From Lutibacter sp. A80 (GTDB lineage Bacteria > Bacteroidota > Bacteroidia > Flavobacteriales > Flavobacteriaceae), in assembly GCF_022429645.1 (NCBI RefSeq), contig NZ_CP092480.1, forward strand, positions 2,834,501-2,898,500: 64,000 nt of DNA. The letters are read 5' to 3'. The notes beneath the pieces were generated by a model that saw nothing but the letters and a program-made list of their open reading frames with translations, did no database searches and had not been told where the DNA came from. Position numbers and translations under genes: made by a program. Positions 56,824 to 64,000 of the stretch are shown one piece after another (within the stretch, counting starts at the first letter, position 1; each line of letters opens with the position of its first letter).

Positions 56824-57124
56824 TTTTATAAGTTTACAAAAGTAGTTAATCTAAAAATAAATTTTTGTTAAAATTAATACCTAAGAAAGTTATACATAAG
56901 AAAATTATGTATATATTTGTGATGAATCGTCACAGATAAATTTTATTGGTGGATGTTTTTTTAAGTGTTAGAGTGAATTAAAATGAGCCAAATGCCAAAT
57001 TTAAAATTGTATAGAGCTTAAATAAAACCTTTATTCAGATTCATTATCAGAATACGCAGTGCTGATAATTAAAAAACAACTACCTATTACACAAATAAAC
57101 GATTAAACTTTTAAACCAACATAA
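56824..57124. other. Divergent regulatory gap
   Basis: About 300 bases between divergent genes. It holds a -7-like box for the reductase gene, the PadR-type palindrome with a -7 box (56891-56919), a TGTGA-N7-TCACA motif (56918-56934) and a 7-bp hairpin TTATCAG/CTGATAA (57044-57050, 57062-57068). No coding frame of note. Confidence 0.7.
56891..56919 (+). promoter_or_regulatory. Candidate PadR operator overlapping a -7 box
   Basis: A perfect 9-bp inverted repeat TATACATAA (56891-56899) and TTATGTATA (56905-56913) with a 5-base spacer; its right end overlaps TATATTTG (56912-56919), a -7 match. ACAT/ATGT half-sites are usual for PadR-family operators. The PadR start is about 200 bases downstream. 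Confidence 0.5.
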
Positions 57125-57463
57125 ATGGGAAATCAAAAATTATATAAAGGTTCTTTACAAACCATTATTTTAAAATTATTGGAAGAAAAGGATAAAATGT
57201 ATGGTTACGAAATTACGCAAAAAGTAAAGGAATTAACCAAAGGGGAGCTTTCAATTACTGAAGGAGCCTTATATCCTGCGCTTCATAAATTAGAAGCTGA
57301 AGGTTTGTTAGATGTTGAAGTTGCAAAAGTTGACAATCGATTACGAAAATATTATAAGTTAACTGAAAACGGAACTAAAGAAACCGTAAGTAGGTTGGCT
57401 GAAATGGAAGATTTTTTAAGAACCATGCAAACTATTGTAAATCCTAAATTTAGTTTAGAATAA
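57125..57463 (+). CDS. PadR-family transcriptional regulator
   Basis: A 112-residue PadR winged helix protein (LEEKDKMYGYEITQKVKEL; ITEGALYPALHKLEAEGLL). It begins a cluster of two related membrane proteins and an ABC exporter, which is the usual setting for PadR regulators in Bacteroidota. Confidence 0.93.
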   Translation: MGNQKLYKGSLQTIILKLLEEKDKMYGYEITQKVKELTKGELSITEGALYPALHKLEAEGLLDVEVAKVDNRLRKYYKLTENGTKETVSRLAEMEDFLRTMQTIVNPKFSLE

Positions 57464-57473
57464 AATTCCTGAT

Positions 57474-58157
57474 ATGAAACTTAACAAAGAACAAATAAAG
57501 GAAGTAGAAGCTTATTTAAATAACAAAGATGTTGAATATATTGATTTACATTTAGAAGTGTTGGATCATATTTCTACAGCTATTGAAAGTGAAATAGCTG
57601 AAAATGAAATTTCATTTAACAATGCTTTTGAAAAAGTAAAAACAAAATGGAATGGAAATTTTAAAAACACAACTAGTTTATGGTTAGGATGGAGAAATAA
57701 TGGTCCTAAATTACTAATTAATAAATGTATAGAAATTTATAAACCTTTATTTATAAAAGCATTTTTACTTTTACTTTTATTTATAGCGATAGGTACTATT
57801 TTAAATTATTCGTTTGAGTACTCAGTAGAAAAATATAAAAGTCTAATTTTCAATTTAATTTCTTTCGTGCTTATTTTATATTGTGTAAGTATCCTTTTTT
57901 TGTATGTTAAAATACGATTGGAAAAAATAAAGACTTCTTATAGTTATCTATTTCAGAAACAAATCATGCCAAATTTATTTTCTGTATTAATTTTTATACC
58001 ATATATAAATGATAGCTACATTACTAGAGATGGTAAATTTAATTTAATAATGTTCGCAATGCTATTTGTATTTTTTTTAACTTTTTTAGGTGCTAGATAT
58101 TTTTACAAAAACCATTTAAAAGTAGTTTCAAACTATAAAAAATATCAGTTGCAATGA
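57474..58157 (+). CDS. Membrane protein with N-terminal helical domain, unknown function
   Basis: A 227-residue protein: a soluble helical domain (about 1-75, starting MKLNKEQIKEVEAYL, with LEVLDHISTAIE) and four predicted transmembrane helices (about 90-110, 123-145, 165-182, 188-208). The N-terminal domain is paralogous to that of the next gene. It starts 10 bases after the PadR stop and overlaps the next gene by 4 bases (ATGA). Confidence 0.85.
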   Translation: MKLNKEQIKEVEAYLNNKDVEYIDLHLEVLDHISTAIESEIAENEISFNNAFEKVKTKWNGNFKNTTSLWLGWRNNGPKLLINKCIEIYKPLFIKAFLLLLLFIAIGTILNYSFEYSVEKYKSLIFNLISFVLILYCVSILFLYVKIRLEKIKTSYSYLFQKQIMPNLFSVLIFIPYINDSYITRDGKFNLIMFAMLFVFFLTFLGARYFYKNHLKVVSNYKKYQLQ

Positions 58158-58843
58158 AACTCACCTCAGAACAAATACAAGAACTCTACAAATTTACCCG
58201 TCAACATTACGTAGAACATTACGATATGCAAACCGAGTTAGTTGACCATTTAGCAAACGATATTGAACAAATTTGGCAAGAAAAACCAAGTCTTTCTTTT
58301 GAAGAAGCTAGAACTATTTCATTCAAAAAATTTGGTGTTTTTGGTTTTATGGATGTGTATGGAGCTAGACAAGGAGCATTGAGTAAAAAGTACATGAAAA
58401 TATTATGGCTCCATGCTAAAGAGTGGTTTAGATTGCCAAAAATTATAGCAACTATTACCTTTTTTTATTTTTTCTACAGAGGTTTAATTCAGTATGGAGA
58501 TACATTTGCGCTTTCAGTTTTAGCCGTGGTAGTTGTTTTTGGTTTGGTAAAACATATTCTATTACTTAAAAAAGTAAAAAAAAGACAAAAATTAAGTGGT
58601 AAAAAATGGTTGTTAGAAGATATTATTTTTAGAGGCTTATTTTTAGGCGGCGGAATGTTAGGTGTAAATCTGTTTAATATTATTAATATAGCAAGTCCAG
58701 ATGTTTATAATGTATATTGGGCAATTTTTTATGCTGCTATTTTTACAATAATGGTTGTTTACGTGTATATTAGTGTTGTTGTTTTACCAAAAAAAGCAGA
58801 AGAATTATTAATAGAAACGTATCCAGAATATAAAATCGTGTAA
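58154..58843 (+). CDS. Membrane protein, paralog of the preceding gene product
   Basis: A 229-residue protein with the same type of N-terminal domain (MKLTSEQIQELYKF; TELVDHLANDIEQ; LSFEEARTISFKKFG) and about four transmembrane helices. It differs in the membrane part. Together with PadR, the preceding gene and the ABC exporter it forms one probable operon. Function unknown. Confidence 0.85.
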   Translation: MKLTSEQIQELYKFTRQHYVEHYDMQTELVDHLANDIEQIWQEKPSLSFEEARTISFKKFGVFGFMDVYGARQGALSKKYMKILWLHAKEWFRLPKIIATITFFYFFYRGLIQYGDTFALSVLAVVVVFGLVKHILLLKKVKKRQKLSGKKWLLEDIIFRGLFLGGGMLGVNLFNIINIASPDVYNVYWAIFYAAIFTIMVVYVYISVVVLPKKAEELLIETYPEYKIV

Positions 58844-58908
58844 ATTTACCTGTAACAAATTGTATAAAAAATATACTTATTAACCATAAAGTCACAAAAA
58901 CTACCCAA

Positions 58909-60378
58909 ATGATTAAACAATTTTTAAATTTTGAATGGAAACAATTTTCCCGTTCATCATACTTCAAAAAAGGTATTGGAATAAAAATTTTACTTGCCTT
59001 GGCTGTAATTTATTTTGGAGGAGCTGCCTTACTTTTAGGGGTTGGGCTCTTTTTTATTTTAGAGAAAACAATGCCAGAAATAGATCCAATTATTACGGTA
59101 AATAACTTTTTAATTTATTGGTTTATTTTTGATTTGGCACTTCGGTTTTTTATGCAGCAATTACCAGTGATGAATGTAAAACCATTAATGATTATTCCTG
59201 TAAAACGAGATGCCGTTATAAATTATTTGTTGAGGAAGACAGCAATTTCATTTTTTAACTTTATACCGCTCTTTATTTTTATTCCTTTTAGTATTGTATT
59301 ATTAGTAAAAGGTTATCCGGTTTTAAATGTATTATGTTGGTTTTTTGCAGTGGTGTGTTTAGTGTTTTCAAATAATTTTATAAACTTTTTAATTAATAAA
59401 AGCAATACGGTTTTTTATGTGTTGCTTACAGTTTTTGCTGCTTTAATTGGTTTGGAGTTTTTTAATATTTTTAAAGTTTCAGAGCCAATAGGTGTAGCTT
59501 TTAATGCATTGTATAACAATCCTGTGTTGGCTATTATACCACTTGTTTTAGTATTTGTGCTGTACCGCATTAATTTTAATTTTATACGAAAAGGATTTTA
59601 TTTAGATGATGCTGTTACAAAAAAAATAGAAGAAGCAAGTGAAGTAGATTTATCGTGGATGGATCGTTTTGGAAGTGTTGCAATTTTTTTAAAAAATGAT
59701 GTGAAGCTTATTTGGAGAAATGCACGTCCGAAACAAGTATTAATGATGTCTTTTTTATTCTTATTTTACGGATTAATTTTTTACACAAATAAAATGTATA
59801 GCGATTCGCCAGCTTGGATAGCATTTGCATCTATATTTGTAACAGGTGGTTTTTTATTAACATTTGGACAGCTAGTACCGTCTTGGGATAGCGAATATTA
59901 TAAAATGCTAATGAGTCAAAATATTCCGTATAAAAAGTATTTAGAATCTAAATGGTATTTAATGATAGTTGGTGTTGCAATTTCGTTTGTATTAAGCACG
60001 CCTTATATATATTTTGGTTGGAAAATTTATGCTATGATTGCCGCTGCAACATTATTTAATATTGGACTTAATTCGTTTATAACTTTATTTGGAGGTGCAT
60101 TAAATAGAGTTCCTGTAGAGTTAAATGTAAAAGCAAAAGCATTTGGAAATACAAACGGATTTAATCCAACACAAATGTTAATTGCATTACCAAAAATGCT
60201 GTTACCAATGTTGTTATTTTACATACCTTATAAGTTAGTGAATTACGAAACCGGAATTATAGTGCTTGGTTTAAGTGGTGTTTTAGGAATTGTTTTTAAA
60301 AACTTTTTCTTAACTAAAATTGAAAACATTTACCAAACAGGAAAATACAAAACAGTTGCTGCCTTTAGCGAAAAATAA
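58909..60378 (+). CDS. DUF5687-type ABC transporter permease
   Basis: A 489-residue membrane protein with about ten to twelve hydrophobic segments, matching the DUF5687 permease family, next to an ATP-binding subunit gene 19 bases downstream. It likely forms the channel of an ABC-type exporter of unknown substrate. Confidence 0.88.
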   Translation: MIKQFLNFEWKQFSRSSYFKKGIGIKILLALAVIYFGGAALLLGVGLFFILEKTMPEIDPIITVNNFLIYWFIFDLALRFFMQQLPVMNVKPLMIIPVKRDAVINYLLRKTAISFFNFIPLFIFIPFSIVLLVKGYPVLNVLCWFFAVVCLVFSNNFINFLINKSNTVFYVLLTVFAALIGLEFFNIFKVSEPIGVAFNALYNNPVLAIIPLVLVFVLYRINFNFIRKGFYLDDAVTKKIEEASEVDLSWMDRFGSVAIFLKNDVKLIWRNARPKQVLMMSFLFLFYGLIFYTNKMYSDSPAWIAFASIFVTGGFLLTFGQLVPSWDSEYYKMLMSQNIPYKKYLESKWYLMIVGVAISFVLSTPYIYFGWKIYAMIAAATLFNIGLNSFITLFGGALNRVPVELNVKAKAFGNTNGFNPTQMLIALPKMLLPMLLFYIPYKLVNYETGIIVLGLSGVLGIVFKNFFLTKIENIYQTGKYKTVAAFSEK

Positions 60379-60397
60379 AATTTAAGAAGATTTAAAA

Positions 60398-61093
60398 ATG
60401 ATTATAACAAGCGAACTTTCAAAAAAATACGGAGAAAATACGGTTTTAACTATAGATGCTTTAGAAATTCCAAAAGGGCAATCTTTTGGTTTGGTAGGTA
60501 ATAATGGAGCAGGTAAAACCACTTATTTTAATTTATTGCTAGATTTAATAAAGCCAACAACAGGTCATATAAAAAACAATCAAATTCAAGTAAATGTAAG
60601 TGAAGATTGGAAACCTTTTACAGCAGCTTTTATAGATGAAAGTTTTTTAATAGGTTATTTAACACCTGAAGAATACTTCTATTTTATAGGAGAGTTAAGA
60701 GGTTTAAACAAAGCTGATATCGATACTTTTTTAAGTCAATTTGAAGAAATTTTTAATGGAGAAATTTTAGGAGGAAAAAAATATTTAAGAGATTTATCGA
60801 AAGGAAATCAAAAAAAGGTAGGAATTATAGCTGCTCTAATTGGAAGTCCAGAAGTTATTATTTTAGATGAACCTTTTGCAAATTTAGATCCAACAACACA
60901 AATTAGGCTTAAAAAATTATTAAAAGATCTAACCATAAATAGCAATGCAACAGTGTTGATTTCTAGTCACGATTTAGGGCACGTTACCGAAGTTTGTGAA
61001 CGTATAGTTGTATTAGACAAAGGAGTTGTTGTAAAAGATATTAAAACTTCTGAAGAAACATTAAAAGAGTTAGAGTCTTATTTTTCGGTGTAA
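60398..61093 (+). CDS. ABC transporter ATP-binding protein
   Basis: A 231-residue single cassette with Walker A GNNGAGKTT, signature LSKGNQKKVG, Walker B VIILDEPFANLD and H-loop SSHD. It energises the adjacent DUF5687 permease. Last gene of the PadR-led cluster. Confidence 0.93.
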   Translation: MIITSELSKKYGENTVLTIDALEIPKGQSFGLVGNNGAGKTTYFNLLLDLIKPTTGHIKNNQIQVNVSEDWKPFTAAFIDESFLIGYLTPEEYFYFIGELRGLNKADIDTFLSQFEEIFNGEILGGKKYLRDLSKGNQKKVGIIAALIGSPEVIILDEPFANLDPTTQIRLKKLLKDLTINSNATVLISSHDLGHVTEVCERIVVLDKGVVVKDIKTSEETLKELESYFSV

Positions 61094-61185
61094 TCAAATT
61101 AAATTCATTGTTTTTTGTATTTTTACAATCCTATTACAATATTAAACAAGGTATTTAGTTAAAGGAAACGTAAAACAGAACTCTT

Positions 61186-63438
61186 TTGAATAACATTAAT
61201 AAAATATTTATTAGCATAATTTTAGTGCTTATTGTTGTTGGTTGCTCAACCAAAAAAGATGCATTTTTAAACAGAAATTTTCATGCACTTAATACTAAGT
61301 ACAATATTCTTTATAATGGACATGAGGCACTTAGAGTTGGCTTAGAGCAATTAAATGCTAATTACGAAGATAATTTTTGGGAGCGCCTACCCGTTGAGCC
61401 GCTGGAAGTTGATGAATTGATAATTCCAGGTGTTACACTTGAAGAAAATGCTCCAAAAGAATTTGAAAGAGCAGAAGAAAAAGCAGTAAAAGCCATACAA
61501 AAGCACTCGATGCTTATTGCACGTCAAGAAAGAAATAAGCAAATAGACGATGCTTATTTGTTGTTAGGAAAAGCTAGGTATTATTCTAAAAGGTTTGTGC
61601 CTGCCTTAGAAGCATTTAATTACGTAATTAGCAATTATCCGAGAGCTAATTTAATAAACGAAACTAAAATTTGGCATGCAAAAACTCAAATTAGATTAAG
61701 AAACGAAGAACAAGCTATTGATAATTTAAAAGAGTTATTAGAAGATCCAACTATAAAGCAAAAGATTTTTGAAGATGCGCATACAGCTTTAGCAATGGCT
61801 TATATGAGTATAGATAGTTTAGACCTTGCTTTGTATCACTTAAATAAAGGCGTTTTAATTACCAATAAAAATAAAGTTATTGCAAAAGCAATGATTACTC
61901 AAAAGAAAACAAATGTAATTAAGCCACAATTGTCTACTAAAAATGCCGAGCAAACCGCTCGTAATCTTTATATTATTGGTCAAATGTATAAAGAGAAAGG
62001 TTTAATAGATTCTTCAAATATAGCATTTACAAACATTATAAAATTTAATAGAGCACCTAGAAAATACCAAGCAAGGGCTCAAATAGAAAAGGCTAAAAAT
62101 TTTGTTACCAAAAAAGATGCTGCAGCTGCAATTGAAGCACTTCAAAAAATGGTAAAAAACACCTATAACAAACCTTATTTAGACGAAATTTACTATCAAC
62201 TAGGTGTTATTGAAAAATCTAACAACTCTGAGGAAGCAATTACATATTTTAAAAAATCTTTAGAAGCGAGTGAAACATCAAATTACCAAAGAGAATTAAC
62301 GTATGAAGCTGCTGGAAATTATTATTTTGATAAGGCTAAATTTGCTGTTGCAGGCGCTTATTACGATAGTATTTTGGGTATTACAACTTCAGAAAATTCA
62401 AAAAGGATTAGAAGTTTAACTAGAAAAAGAAATAACCTAAACGACGTTATTTTATATGAAAATATAGCAAAAACTAACGATAGTATTTTAACTATTTCAG
62501 CAATGAGTATTGAAGATCAAACAGAATTTTTTAGTAATTATATAAAAAAATTAGAAGCTGAAGATGAGAAAAATCAAAAAGTAACAACTACAGGTAGTGG
62601 ATTTTTTAAAAATTTAGGTTTAAGTAGTAACAACGGTAAGAGTACAGGTAAATGGTATTTTTATAATACGCAGACACTTGGTTTTGGAGAACAAGAATTC
62701 AGAAACGTTTGGGGAACTCGTCCGTTAGAAGAAAATTGGAGGTTAAGCGATAAAACACAACTAAATTTTCAAGGAAATAATGTTGCTGCAGAAGTTGGTA
62801 TAGCTGAAATTGATATTTCTAAAATGTACGATCTTAATTATTATTTAGAGCGTATTCCTTCAGAAAAACCTGTAATTGATAGTTTAAAACAAGAACGAAA
62901 TAATGCTTATTACAAGCTAGGAGTTATTTATAAAGAGCAATTTAACGAATATGATTTAGCTATTGACAAATTAGAAAATTTACTATTGTTTGAGCCAAAT
63001 GAGAAAGTTGAAGTTCCTGCAAAATATCATTTATATAAAATGTATGAAGCTCAAAATAATACAAGAGCAATTGTTTTAAAAAAAGATATTACTGTTAACC
63101 ATCCGGAATCGTTGTACGCAAAAAATATTTTAGATCCGAATTCGGTTTTAACTCAAGATTTAGAAAGTTCTCCTGAAAGTGAATATGCATTGGTTTTTTA
63201 TGATTATAAAGAGAATAAATTTGATACTGTTTTAGAAAAAGCAACTTTAGCAATAACCAAATATGAGGGTCACGCTATTGTTCCTAAATTTGAATTGTTA
63301 AAAGCATATACAATTGGTAAAAAAGAAGGAATTGAAGCTTTTGAAGTAGCCTTAAACTTTGTAGCAACAAATTACCCAAATACAGAGGAAGGAAAAAAAG
63401 CATTAGAAGTAGTTGAAACCATAAAATCAAAAATATAA
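61186..63438 (+). CDS. sprE: Gliding motility/type IX secretion TPR lipoprotein SprE/PorW
   Basis: A 750-residue lipoprotein (lipobox VVGCSTKK) with a long TPR region (about 90-750). The N-terminal segment NRNFHALNTKYNILYNGHEAL is characteristic of SprE (gliding bacteria)/PorW (Porphyromonas), needed for type IX secretion and gliding. The start codon is TTG; the first in-frame ATG would delete the lipoprotein signal. Bactofilin and atpZ follow on the same strand. Confidence 0.92.
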   Translation: MNNINKIFISIILVLIVVGCSTKKDAFLNRNFHALNTKYNILYNGHEALRVGLEQLNANYEDNFWERLPVEPLEVDELIIPGVTLEENAPKEFERAEEKAVKAIQKHSMLIARQERNKQIDDAYLLLGKARYYSKRFVPALEAFNYVISNYPRANLINETKIWHAKTQIRLRNEEQAIDNLKELLEDPTIKQKIFEDAHTALAMAYMSIDSLDLALYHLNKGVLITNKNKVIAKAMITQKKTNVIKPQLSTKNAEQTARNLYIIGQMYKEKGLIDSSNIAFTNIIKFNRAPRKYQARAQIEKAKNFVTKKDAAAAIEALQKMVKNTYNKPYLDEIYYQLGVIEKSNNSEEAITYFKKSLEASETSNYQRELTYEAAGNYYFDKAKFAVAGAYYDSILGITTSENSKRIRSLTRKRNNLNDVILYENIAKTNDSILTISAMSIEDQTEFFSNYIKKLEAEDEKNQKVTTTGSGFFKNLGLSSNNGKSTGKWYFYNTQTLGFGEQEFRNVWGTRPLEENWRLSDKTQLNFQGNNVAAEVGIAEIDISKMYDLNYYLERIPSEKPVIDSLKQERNNAYYKLGVIYKEQFNEYDLAIDKLENLLLFEPNEKVEVPAKYHLYKMYEAQNNTRAIVLKKDITVNHPESLYAKNILDPNSVLTQDLESSPESEYALVFYDYKENKFDTVLEKATLAITKYEGHAIVPKFELLKAYTIGKKEGIEAFEVALNFVATNYPNTEEGKKALEVVETIKSKI

Positions 63439-63461
63439 TAACCCATAATAATTCAATAATC

Positions 63462-63860
63462 ATGTTTTCAGAAAAAAAAGAAAAGCAATCAGGAGTTTCA
63501 GAGCGAAATATAATTGGAAAAAATACATCAATAGTTGGAGATGTAATTTCTGAAGGAGATTTTAGAATTGATGGTAAAGTTAAAGGTACAATAAAAACTA
63601 ATGGAAGAGTTATAATTGGTAGTTCTGGTTCTGTTAGTGGAAAAGTAGAATGTAGCAATGCAGATATTGAAGGTAATTTCTCGGGAGAATTATTAGTTCA
63701 TAGTGTTTTATCTTTAAAAGCTACAGCAAAAATATCTGGCGATGTAATTATTGGGAAATTATCTGTTGAGCCAGGTGCAGAGTTCAATGCAACTTGTGCA
63801 ATGAAAGGGACTGTTAAAGAACTTAAAAATGGACAATCCAAAAAAGAAAAAACAGCTTAA
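63462..63860 (+). CDS. Bactofilin (polymer-forming cytoskeletal protein)
   Basis: A 132-residue bactofilin: short disordered termini around a right-handed beta-helix core (about 15-115) with repeated GDVISEGDFRIDGKVKGTIK-type strands. It would self-assemble into filaments that organise cell shape or envelope machines. It overlaps the start of atpZ by 32 bases in another frame. Confidence 0.93.
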   Translation: MFSEKKEKQSGVSERNIIGKNTSIVGDVISEGDFRIDGKVKGTIKTNGRVIIGSSGSVSGKVECSNADIEGNFSGELLVHSVLSLKATAKISGDVIIGKLSVEPGAEFNATCAMKGTVKELKNGQSKKEKTA

Positions 63861-64000
63861 TAAATATTTGCAATTAACAGGTGTAGCCATGCAAATGGGT
63901 ATAACTATCTATTTAGGTGTTTATTTTGGAAAGTGGCTAGATTCTTATTTCGAAACACATAACAAAACTTTTACAATTATACTTACATTATTTGCCTTGG
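63829..64000 (+). CDS. atpZ: AtpZ/AtpI-family protein (partial, 3' end outside window)
   Basis: An ATG at 63829 opens a frame (MDNPKKKKQLNKYLQLTG...) that runs off the window after 57 codons. It has a basic N-terminus and the first transmembrane helix (QMGITIYLGVYFGKWLDSYF), matching AtpZ/AtpI proteins that precede F-type ATP synthase genes. Its start lies within the bactofilin gene. Confidence 0.85.
   Translation, partial: MDNPKKKKQLNKYLQLTGVAMQMGITIYLGVYFGKWLDSYFETHNKTFTIILTLFAL

Noticed and set aside
56918-56934. TGTGA-N7-TCACA as a CRP site
   Set aside because: Spacing is 7, not the 6 of the usual CRP site, and no other evidence supports CRP control here.

Overview
The window is a piece of chromosome from an AT-rich member of the Bacteroidota, almost certainly a Flavobacteriaceae (marine Polaribacter/Tenacibaculum/Lutibacter-like; the genus is only a guess). 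Signs are the gliding/type IX secretion lipoprotein SprE/PorW, a type IX C-terminal sorting domain, lineage families such as GSCFA, DUF2911, DUF4292 and DUF5687, near-absence of Shine-Dalgarno sequences, and many TAnnTTTG (-7) promoter boxes close to start codons. No rRNA, tRNA or CRISPR array was seen.

Layout. 1-14.7 kb is mostly housekeeping: an Ig-like lipoprotein (cut by the left edge), comF, glyS, an S9 peptidase, enoyl-CoA hydratase, an NtrY-like kinase, SemiSWEET, leuS, patatin and a DUF2911 protein. 14.8-17.7 kb holds an LRR cell-surface protein, an EamA transporter and panE. 17.8-21.8 kb is an iron module: a soluble DtxR-type regulator, a membrane-anchored DtxR-FeoA fusion, and a FeoB split into two in-phase genes. 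21.8-26.5 kb has a TPR histidine kinase/NarL regulator pair and a PQQ-like beta-propeller protein. 26.7-32.9 kb is an RND efflux operon behind a GbsR-type regulator. A complete IS3-family element (32957-34349, 3-bp target duplication) sits exactly at the stop codon of the GSCFA gene. 34.3-41.5 kb holds GSCFA, alaS, an M23 peptidase, MerR, LemA and two TPM proteins. 41.6-44.5 kb is a rhodanese/ArsR/TauE sulfur module plus two thioredoxin-fold proteins. 44.7-48.8 kb has a GreA-like protein, a radical SAM protein and a TetR/SDR/MBL cluster. 48.9-51.9 kb is an EnvC-like/DUF4292/TPR operon. 52.1-56.8 kb has an ABC-F protein, a repeat-rich gap, PepSY, LysE and a PaaE-like reductase. 57.1-61.1 kb is a PadR-led ABC exporter cluster. 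The right end carries sprE/porW, a bactofilin and the start of atpZ.

A recurring theme is that five local regulators (DtxR, GbsR, ArsR, TetR, PadR) each have an inverted repeat next to or overlapping a -7 box ahead of their own operon, which fits autoregulation. The most unusual gene arrangement is the iron module, where the FeoA function appears fused to a membrane-tethered DtxR-like protein and FeoB is two proteins.
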